NCBI GenBank assembly: GCA_964291375.2
Contig: OZ219809.1
Coordinates: forward strand, 124,001-188,000
Direction of reading: 5' to 3'
Source of the DNA: 3107 sp001483205
GTDB taxonomy: Bacteria > Pseudomonadota > Alphaproteobacteria > Rhodobacterales > Rhodobacteraceae
Length of the DNA stretch: 64,000 bases
In this document: in pieces, positions 27,185-33,737 of the stretch
Numbering within the stretch: position 1 is the first letter of the stretch
Layout of the letters: each line of letters opens with the position of its first letter
The notes under the pieces: generated by a model
Told to the model about the DNA's origin: nothing
Seen by the model: only the letters and a program-made list of their open reading frames with translations
The model's database searches: none
Made by a program: the position numbers and the translations under genes

Positions 27185-27326
27185 TGTTTGGCTCCTTTCC
27201 CGCCGCCCTCACCAATATAAGGGCCTGCGCGCCGCCATGTCAATGCCACAAGTTACGAAAAGGTGAAATTGGATCCACTCCATAGCCTTCCGATTGCATC
27301 CCCGTGCCCAGGGCACCGGGCATCCC

Positions 27327-28289
27327 TCACCCGGCCAGACCTTTCGTCCCCAGCTCCAGATATTTCCGCCGCCGCTCTTTGATCAGGGTTTCCGGCTTCT
27401 TCCGTGAAAGCGCTTTCATCTCTGCCTCCAGCACCTCCCCTACCGCCCTGATCGCCTCTGCCCGGTTGCGTTGCGCGCCCCCCACCGGCTCGGGGATAAT
27501 GGTATCGGCAACACCCAGCTTGCCCAGATCCTGCGCGGTCAGCCGCAGGGCCTCCGCCGCCTCGCGCATCTTATCGGCGTTTTTCCACAGGATAGAGGCG
27601 CACCCTTCGGGAGAGATCACCGAATAGACCGAATGCTCCAGCATCAGCAGCCTGTTGCCGGCGGCAAGGGCCACCGCCCCGCCGGACCCGCCCTCGCCGA
27701 TGATCACCGAAATCAGCGGCACCCCCACTTGCAGGCATTTCTCGGTCGAGCGGGCAATCGCCTCGGACTGGCCGCGTTCCTCTGCCCCTTTGCCGGGATA
27801 GGCCCCGGGGGTATCGACCAGCGTGATCACCGGCAGGCCGAACCTGTCAGCCAGCCCCATCAGCCGGATCGCCTTGCGATAGCCTTCCGGGCGCGCCATG
27901 CCGAAATTCCGCGCAATCCGGGATTTGGTGTCATGGCCCTTTTCATGCCCGATCACCATCACCGGGGCACCGTTCAGGCGCGCCAGCCCGCCCATCACCG
28001 CGTGATCATCGGCAAAGCCCCGGTCCCCGGCCAGCGGCGTGAACTCGCTGAACAGCGCCTCGATATAGTCCTTGCAATGGGGGCGTTCCGGGTGCCGCGC
28101 AATCTGACATTTCCGCCATGGCGTCAGGTCGGCATAGAGGTCATTCAGAAGGTTTGCGGCCTTTTTGTCGAGCGCCTCTGCCTCGGCCTCGACATTCATT
28201 TCCCTGTTTTCCCGCGCCAGTGCGCGCAATTCTTCCGCCTTTCCCTCGATCTCTGCCAGCGGTTTTTCAAATTCCAGATAGTGGGTCAC
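27327..28289 (-). CDS. accA: Acetyl-CoA carboxylase carboxyltransferase subunit alpha
   Basis: A 320-residue AccA, nearly the same length as the E. coli protein. The GTG start gives VTHYLEFEKPLAEIEGK, typical of the family opening. VIGHEKGHDTK, FGMARPEGYRKA, VDTPGAYPGKGAEERGQ and GEGGSGGAVALA are AccA hallmarks. With AccD it transfers carboxyl from biotin-BCCP to acetyl-CoA for fatty-acid synthesis. Confidence 0.95.
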   Translation of the reverse strand: MTHYLEFEKPLAEIEGKAEELRALARENREMNVEAEAEALDKKAANLLNDLYADLTPWRKCQIARHPERPHCKDYIEALFSEFTPLAGDRGFADDHAVMGGLARLNGAPVMVIGHEKGHDTKSRIARNFGMARPEGYRKAIRLMGLADRFGLPVITLVDTPGAYPGKGAEERGQSEAIARSTEKCLQVGVPLISVIIGEGGSGGAVALAAGNRLLMLEHSVYSVISPEGCASILWKNADKMREAAEALRLTAQDLGKLGVADTIIPEPVGGAQRNRAEAIRAVGEVLEAEMKALSRKKPETLIKERRRKYLELGTKGLAG

Positions 28290-28499
28290 TCGTGCGCTCC
28301 TGCTCCCTCGCCCGTCGTATATGACGGCCCGGTGCGGCCATTGCAACCGGGTGAGCGGATCGGCGGGCGGGAATCAGGTTTGCGGACAGATGCCTTGTTT
28401 TACCGGCATTGTTTCCGAATGCCCGCCAATGGCCGGGGCTGGTGCCGGATGTAACAAAGTGTTCACGAAAATTTTACCAGAATTTTACGGCAACAATGA

Positions 28500-28600
28500 T
28501 GCTAATAAACATATATTGTCTTCAGAATAGCACCAATTTAGCGTATATTGTTTCTTTTATTACACCTGAACATCTAAAACGGCTATACTGTTTACCAATA
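28500..28600 (+). promoter_or_regulatory. AT-rich leader with three TATAYTGT repeats upstream of the Hint gene
   Basis: The stretch about 28440-28630 is strikingly AT-rich for this genome. Three direct repeats, ATATATTGT (28511), GTATATTGT (28543) and CTATACTGT (28583), are spaced 32 and 40 bp apart, near whole helical turns. They could be binding sites for a regulator or -10-like elements. The gap 28290-28772 holds no gene. Confidence 0.4.
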
Positions 28601-28685
28601 TCGATCAAAACCCTCTGCAATTTTAACCACTGCCCCAAAGGGCAGATTGCCGGACCCCCCGGTCATGCCTTTTATAGGGTACCGA

Positions 28686-28734
28686 CGGATCAAGGCGCGT
28701 GGCTTACCCTCCCCTAACACGTGCCCTTGATCCG
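28686..28734 (+). promoter_or_regulatory. Leader hairpin upstream of the Hint gene
   Basis: CGGATCAAGG (28686-28695) pairs perfectly with CCTTGATCCG (28725-28734), and CGTG with CACG inside, leaving a loop of about 16 bases. It ends 38 bp before the start codon and is not followed by a T-run on either strand, so it is more likely a leader structure or operator than a terminator. Confidence 0.5.
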
Positions 28735-28772
28735 AAGGTATCAGCCCGTGGCAAAAAAAGAGTGACGCAGTA

Positions 28773-29390
28773 ATGAGAGTAACGAGTAAGCACCACAAAA
28801 TCAGCCGTTTTGCGCGAAACACCCCGGTCATGTCCGGCGGCATCCTGGGGGGTGGCGTGGCTGTCTCCCTGCTTGCGAAGGATACACCCAAAATAAACAC
28901 CATAGCCCCATCCGCGCCAACCGGTCCCGCTGTCACCAGGACGTTCAGCGGCTCAGGCGCGATCTGGTCTATTGACGGGTTCGGCATGAACACCCGGATC
29001 TGCACCGCTTTCGGGGCGACACCGGCGCAGTTCCTCAAGGTAGGGGACATGGTGCGCACACGGGACGGGGCGTTTCGCAGGGTCTCTTGGGTTGATCATG
29101 TAAAATTGAATGAAAATTTCATGCGTCAGCACCCGCAGGCCGGTCCGATTCTGATCCGGGCGGGGGCCTTGGGGCACAATATGCCCGAGCGGGACATGGA
29201 AATCTCGCCCTGTCACCGGCTGACGGAGATGCGCTTTTCCGGGGCGAAGACGGTTTCGGCCGAAAGCCTTTTGGGGCGGCCGAACATCACGCGGGCGGCG
29301 CGGTCGCAGGCGAGCTATATCAGGTTCCGTTGCGAAGGGGGCGAAGCGATCGTGAAGGCGGAAAACATCTGGACGGTGATCAAGGGTTGA
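28773..29390 (+). CDS. Hint-domain protein
   Basis: A 205-residue protein. After a short N-terminal part with a hydrophobic glycine-rich stretch (SGGILGGGVAVSLLA), residues about 68-195 form a Hedgehog/intein (Hint_2-like) domain: TRICTAFGATPAQFLKVGDMVRT, then a histidine-containing SPCHRL block. The canonical first residue of a splicing Hint domain is cysteine; here a cysteine lies a few residues after GFGMNTRI. Such stand-alone Hint proteins are common in Rhodobacteraceae and of unknown role. The upstream leader is unusually AT-rich. Confidence 0.72.
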   Translation: MRVTSKHHKISRFARNTPVMSGGILGGGVAVSLLAKDTPKINTIAPSAPTGPAVTRTFSGSGAIWSIDGFGMNTRICTAFGATPAQFLKVGDMVRTRDGAFRRVSWVDHVKLNENFMRQHPQAGPILIRAGALGHNMPERDMEISPCHRLTEMRFSGAKTVSAESLLGRPNITRAARSQASYIRFRCEGGEAIVKAENIWTVIKG

Positions 29391-29438
29391 TCCGGCGCGG
29401 GCCTCTTGCGGGTCGGGCGGGGCCTTTCATGGGCCGCA

Positions 29439-29456
29439 CCTTATCCGCGGATAAGG
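29439..29456. repeat. Perfect 18-bp palindrome CCTTATCCGCGGATAAGG
   Basis: A third exact copy, between the Hint gene end and the convergent mcl1. It is followed by GGCAGGGCCTCTGACCTATTGG-like sequence that matches the context of the copy at 16462 read on the other strand. Confidence 0.9.
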
Positions 29457-29549
29457 GCAGGGCCTCTGACCTATTGGCTTGGGCCGGGTGCCCGGGCCTT
29501 TGGGCACCGCCCGCCATAAGGCTCCGCCCGTTCGGCCCTGAAACGGGCC

Positions 29550-30506
29550 TCACCCCGCAATCATTTCGGCCTGACGCACAATCACCTCGGCCTGCTTGAT
29601 CGAGGCAATATCGACCAGACGCCCCTTGTAAACCGTGGCCCCGCGCCCCTCGGCCTTGGCCGCCGCCATCGCGGTCAGAATGTCGCGGGCCTCCTGCACC
29701 TGCGCCTCTGACGGGGTGAAAACCTCATTTGCCAGCGCCACCTGCCTGGGATGGATCGCCCATTTCCCGACCATGCCAAGGGTGGCGCACCGCCGCGCCT
29801 GCGCCCGAAAGCCCTCGTCATCAGAGAAATCCCCGAACGGGCCATCGACCGGCAGCACCCCATGGGTCCGGCAGGCGGCAACGATGGCGGCGGTCGCCCA
29901 GTGCCACGGGTCAGGCCAGTGCCGTTCGCCCTCGCGGATCATGTAATAGCTTTCCTGGGTGCCGCCGATGCCGGTGGTCTGCATCCCCATCGAGGCGGCA
30001 AAATCCGCCGCGCCAAGGCTCATCGCCTGCAAGCGCGGGCTGGAGGCGGCAATCTCTTCGACACGGGAAATCCCGGCGGCGGTCTCGATAATGACCTCAA
30101 AGCTCACCGGTTTTGTGCGCCCGGCCGCCGCCTCTGCCGCCGTCACCAGCGCATCAACCGCATAGACATCCGCCGCGCGGCCCGCCTTGGGGATCATTAT
30201 CTGATCCAGCCGGGGGCCGGCCTGTTCCATCAGGTCCACCACATCCCGATACCAGTAGGGCGAATCCAGCCCGTTGATGCGGACCGACAGGTGTTTGCGG
30301 CCCCAGTCGATGTCACGGGTGGCGGCGATGACGTTCCGGCGCGCCTGTTCCTTGTCATCGGGGGCGACGGAATCCTCGAGATCAAGGTTGATCACGTCCG
30401 CCGCGCTTGACGCCATTTTCGCGAACAGTTCGGGGCGGGAGCCGGGGCCGAACAACTGACAGCGGTTGGGGCGGGCAGGCGCGGGCGGTTGGGTTTGAAA
30501 GCTCAT
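29550..30506 (-). CDS. mcl1: L-malyl-CoA/beta-methylmalyl-CoA lyase
   Basis: A 318-residue HpcH/HpaI-CitE family aldolase, the same length as Rhodobacter Mcl1. Substrate and metal motifs include NRCQLFGPGSRPELFAKM, VINLDLEDSVAPDDKEQAR, the arginine in LSVRINGLDS, EVIIETAAGI and GPFGDFSDDEGF. The enzyme interconverts malyl-CoA with acetyl-CoA plus glyoxylate, and beta-methylmalyl-CoA with propionyl-CoA plus glyoxylate, in the ethylmalonyl-CoA pathway of acetate assimilation. The start chosen is MSFQTQ; upstream in-frame sequence is repeat DNA. Confidence 0.92.
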   Translation of the reverse strand: MSFQTQPPAPARPNRCQLFGPGSRPELFAKMASSAADVINLDLEDSVAPDDKEQARRNVIAATRDIDWGRKHLSVRINGLDSPYWYRDVVDLMEQAGPRLDQIMIPKAGRAADVYAVDALVTAAEAAAGRTKPVSFEVIIETAAGISRVEEIAASSPRLQAMSLGAADFAASMGMQTTGIGGTQESYYMIREGERHWPDPWHWATAAIVAACRTHGVLPVDGPFGDFSDDEGFRAQARRCATLGMVGKWAIHPRQVALANEVFTPSEAQVQEARDILTAMAAAKAEGRGATVYKGRLVDIASIKQAEVIVRQAEMIAG

Positions 30507-30601
30507 GTCTGATGTCCTCTCGGGTGGTGGAAGCGGGGAATGCTCAGGCGGTTCGGTAAAGAATTGCGCGCGCCGGTGCAAGGCCGGGGCGGGGCAAGGG
30601 G

Positions 30602-30647
30602 CTTATCCGCGGATAAGGTCAGAGGGGGCGGCTTATCCGCGGATAAG
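30602..30647. repeat. Two tandem copies of the CTTATCCGCGGATAAG palindrome
   Basis: The 16-bp perfect palindrome occurs at 30602-30617 and again at 30632-30647, with 14 bp between. The gap 30507-30851 also has TTTGCATATTGACCGG near 30675 (a repeat-family end) and an AT-rich stretch near 30740-30770 that could hold the promoter of dgcN or mcl1. No gene is supported here. Confidence 0.9.
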
Positions 30648-30851
30648 GGCAGCACTGCTGACATATTATATATCTTTGCATATTGACCGGGCCGGGCCGC
30701 CGCCCCCCGGGCAGGCGCGAAAGATAGTTCGACAATCCGCGCCATTTTCGCAATTATTTTGCATAATTCAGCCCCAAACCCCTGAAATGGGCATGATCAT
30801 GCGCCCGTCCTGTCGCAGAGTGTTGCGCAATCAAAGCGGGGAAGATGCGCG

Positions 30852-31853
30852 ATGATCAAAACACCCTATCTGCTGTTTCTCGGCGATGCGCCCGACCGGT
30901 TGGCGGCCAAGGTCGCGCAGGGCATCCGTGACTGGCGTCCCGAAAACGCCACCGGCCAGCTTCGCCTGCCCGGTTGCGGGGCCGATCTGGGTCTGAAGGA
31001 CATGACCCTGGCCGAGGCCCGTGACGCCGGGGCGAAAACCCTGGTCATCGGGGTTGCCAACCGGGGCGGGGTGATCTCGCGCGCCTGGAAAGAGGTGCTG
31101 CTCGAGGCGCTGGCGATGGGCTATGATCTGGCCTCGGGCCTGCACAACCTGTTGCGCGATGAGGCCGACCTCGCCGCCGCTGCAAAGGCCCATGGCCGCG
31201 TCCTGCATGACGTGCGGGTGCCGACCATCCAATACCCGATCGCCAACGGCACAAAACGCACCGGCAAGCGCTGTCTGGCCGTGGGCACCGACTGTTCCGT
31301 CGGCAAGATGTATACCGCCCTGTCGATGGACGCCGAAATGCGCAGGCGCGGGCTGCAATCCACCTTTCGCGCCACCGGGCAGACCGGTATTCTGATCACC
31401 GGGGGGGGCGTGCCGCTCGATGCGGTAATTGCTGATTTCATGGCCGGGGCGGTGGAGTATCTGACCCCCGATAATGACCCGGACCACTGGGACCATATCG
31501 AGGGGCAGGGGTCGCTGTTTCATGTGTCCTATTCCGGCGTGACCATGGCGCTGATCCATGGCGGCCAGCCGGATGCGCTGATTTTCTCCCATGAACCGAC
31601 CCGCGCGCATATGCGCGGCCTGCCGGAATATGCCCTGCCGACGCTGGAGGCCCTGCGGGATACCGCCCTGCCGCTGGCGCGCATCGCCAACCCGGCCTGC
31701 CGGGTCGCGGGCGTTTCGATCAACACCCAGAACCTGCCCGAGGATGAGGCGAAAGCGTCTCTGGCGGAGATCGGGGCCCGCATGGGCCTGCCCGTCACCG
31801 ACCCTTACCGCTTTGGCGCGGGCACGCTGGTGGATGCGCTGCAAGCGCTCTGA
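30852..31853 (+). CDS. dgcN: DgcN-type protein (DUF1611 family), D-glutamate N-acetyltransferase
   Basis: This 333-residue DUF1611-family protein has a P-loop-like segment CLAVGTDCSVGKMYTAL near residues 143-160 and IFSHEPTRAHMRGLPEYALP in the C-terminal half. In marine bacteria and haloarchaea, DgcN acetylates D-glutamate and DgcA then racemises N-acetyl-D-glutamate, linking D-Glu to L-Glu metabolism. The adjoining dgcA-type gene and D-amino acid aminotransferase fit that assignment. No clear ribosome site apart from GGGGAAG before the ATG. Confidence 0.82.
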   Translation: MIKTPYLLFLGDAPDRLAAKVAQGIRDWRPENATGQLRLPGCGADLGLKDMTLAEARDAGAKTLVIGVANRGGVISRAWKEVLLEALAMGYDLASGLHNLLRDEADLAAAAKAHGRVLHDVRVPTIQYPIANGTKRTGKRCLAVGTDCSVGKMYTALSMDAEMRRRGLQSTFRATGQTGILITGGGVPLDAVIADFMAGAVEYLTPDNDPDHWDHIEGQGSLFHVSYSGVTMALIHGGQPDALIFSHEPTRAHMRGLPEYALPTLEALRDTALPLARIANPACRVAGVSINTQNLPEDEAKASLAEIGARMGLPVTDPYRFGAGTLVDALQAL

Positions 31854-31893
31854 CAACAGCCGGGGCCGGGGGCAGTGCGCAAAGGGGCGATGG

Positions 31894-32865
31894 ATGCGGG
31901 TTTCCGTCACATGTGATGTGTTCAGGCTGGCGCGGGCCTTTACCATCTCGCGCGGGTCAAGGACAGAGGCGCGGGTGCTGTGCGCGCGGGTGGGTGCGGG
32001 CGCGCATCAGGGCCGGGGCGAGTGTGTGCCCTATGCGCGCTATGGCGAAACCCCTGACAGTGTGACGGCCCAAATCGAAAGCCTGCCCGGTGGCGGCGGG
32101 CTGACACGGGCCGGGCTTCAGGATTTATTGCCTGCCGGGGCCGCGCGCAATGCCGTCGATTGTGCGCTTTGGGATCTGGAGGCCAAACAGGCGGGCAGGC
32201 GCGTCTGGCAGCTTGCCGGGCTGCCCGAACCGGGGCCGGAGGTCACCGCCTACACCCTGTCGCTTGACGCGCCGGACAGGATGCGGGCCGAAGCGGCGGC
32301 AAACGCGCACCGGCCGTTGCTGAAGGTCAAACTGGGCACCGAAGACGACATGCCACGGCTGGAGGCGGTGCGCGCCGGTGCGCCGAAATCGACGATCATC
32401 GTTGACGCCAATGAGGGCTGGACGGCAGAGATTTACGCCGAGCTTGCGCCGCGTATGGCGTGCCTCGGGGTTGCGCTGGTCGAACAACCCCTGCCCGCAG
32501 GCGATGACGATGCCCTGGGTGATCTCGACCACCCGGTGCCGGTCTGTGCTGACGAAAGCTGCCATGACCGCGCCAGCTTGGCCGGTTTGCGCGGCAAGTA
32601 TGACGTGATCAACATCAAGCTCGACAAGACCGGTGGCCTGACCGAGGCGCTGGCGCTAAGGGATGCGGCGCGGGCCGGGGGCTACGGGATTATGGTTGGC
32701 TGCATGGTCGGGTCATCGCTGGCCATGGCCCCGGCGGTTCTGGTCGCGCAGGGGGCGATGATCACCGATCTTGACGGGCCGCTGTTGCTGGCCGAAGACC
32801 GGGCCGCCCCACTGACATTCGATGCGCGCGGGGTGCATCCGCCCGCCGCCGCGCTCTGGGGGTAA
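31894..32865 (+). CDS. dgcA: DgcA-type N-acetyl-D-glutamate racemase / dipeptide epimerase family
   Basis: A 323-residue enolase-superfamily enzyme. The paired lysines appear as KVK in LLKVKLG. Metal ligands are in IIVDANEGW, ALVEQPLP and CADES, and the second catalytic lysine is in NIKLDKTGGL. This is the muconate-lactonising/dipeptide-epimerase group; next to dgcN, N-acetyl-D-glutamate racemase is the likely activity. The ATG at 31894 begins MRVSVTCDVF; an overlapping ATG five bases earlier is out of frame. It lies 40 bp after dgcN. Confidence 0.8.
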   Translation: MRVSVTCDVFRLARAFTISRGSRTEARVLCARVGAGAHQGRGECVPYARYGETPDSVTAQIESLPGGGGLTRAGLQDLLPAGAARNAVDCALWDLEAKQAGRRVWQLAGLPEPGPEVTAYTLSLDAPDRMRAEAAANAHRPLLKVKLGTEDDMPRLEAVRAGAPKSTIIVDANEGWTAEIYAELAPRMACLGVALVEQPLPAGDDDALGDLDHPVPVCADESCHDRASLAGLRGKYDVINIKLDKTGGLTEALALRDAARAGGYGIMVGCMVGSSLAMAPAVLVAQGAMITDLDGPLLLAEDRAAPLTFDARGVHPPAAALWG

Positions 32866-32876
32866 GGAGAAACGCG

Positions 32877-33737
32877 ATGACCCGCATAGTCTATGTGAAT
32901 GGCGACTATCTGCCCGAGACCGAAGCCACGATTTCCGTCTTTGACCGGGGCTTTCTGTTTGCCGACGGCGTTTATGAGGTGACGAGCGTTCTCGACGGCA
33001 GGCTGGTGGATTTCGCCGGGCATATCCGGCGGCTGGAGCGCTCATTGGCAGAGCTTGACATGCCGCATCCCCCGGAAATGGACGATCTGCCGGACATCCA
33101 CCGCGAACTGGTGCGCCGGAACCGGATCGACGAGGGGCTGGTCTATTTGCAGGTCACGCGCGGCGCGGCCCCGGACCGCGATTTCGTCTATCCCGACAGG
33201 GGCACCCGCCCGACCGTGGTGCTGTTTACGCAGGCGAAACTGGGCCTTGCCGATGCGCCGCAGGCGCGCCATGGCATCCGTGTGATCTCTGTCGGGGATA
33301 TGCGCTGGGGGCGGCGCGACATCAAGACGGTGCAACTGCTCTATCCGTCAATGGCCAAGATGATGGCGAAGGCAGAGGGGTGCGATGACGCCTGGCTGGT
33401 CGAGGACGGTTATGTGACCGAGGGCACCTCGAACAATGCTTATATCGTTCGGGGGGGGCGGATCATCACCCGCGCGCTGTCGAGCGACATCCTGCACGGG
33501 ATCACCCGCGCCGCGGTGCTGCGTCTGGCGGCAGAGGCGCAGATGGAGGTCGAAGAGCGCAGCTTTACCATCGGCGAAGCGCAGGCGGCGGATGAGGCGT
33601 TCTTTACCTCTGCTTCTGCCTTTGTCATGCCGGTTGTCGCCATTGACGGGGTTGAGATCGGGGGCGGGGTGCCGGGGCCGGTCACCGCACGGCTGCGGGA
33701 AATATACCTGGAAGAGATGCGGAAGGCGGCGGTTTAG
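32877..33737 (+). CDS. dat: D-amino acid aminotransferase (class IV)
   Basis: A 286-residue PLP fold-type IV aminotransferase. The PLP lysine is in RRDIKTVQLL, and EGTSNNAYIV is the PLP-phosphate loop. FDRGFLFADGVYEV is the family N-terminal motif and LHGITRAAVLRLA follows. It interconverts D-amino acids with 2-oxo acids, usually yielding D-Glu or D-Ala. Its place behind dgcN-dgcA suggests it delivers D-amino-acid nitrogen to D-glutamate. A GTAAGGAG ribosome site lies before the ATG. Its stop overlaps the convergent gene by 4 bases. Confidence 0.9.
   Translation: MTRIVYVNGDYLPETEATISVFDRGFLFADGVYEVTSVLDGRLVDFAGHIRRLERSLAELDMPHPPEMDDLPDIHRELVRRNRIDEGLVYLQVTRGAAPDRDFVYPDRGTRPTVVLFTQAKLGLADAPQARHGIRVISVGDMRWGRRDIKTVQLLYPSMAKMMAKAEGCDDAWLVEDGYVTEGTSNNAYIVRGGRIITRALSSDILHGITRAAVLRLAAEAQMEVEERSFTIGEAQAADEAFFTSASAFVMPVVAIDGVEIGGGVPGPVTARLREIYLEEMRKAAV

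Noticed and set aside
28592..29059. Minus-strand frame of 155 codons over the Hint gene 5' end
   Set aside because: No ribosome site or recognisable domain; the Hint domain on the plus strand explains the sequence.
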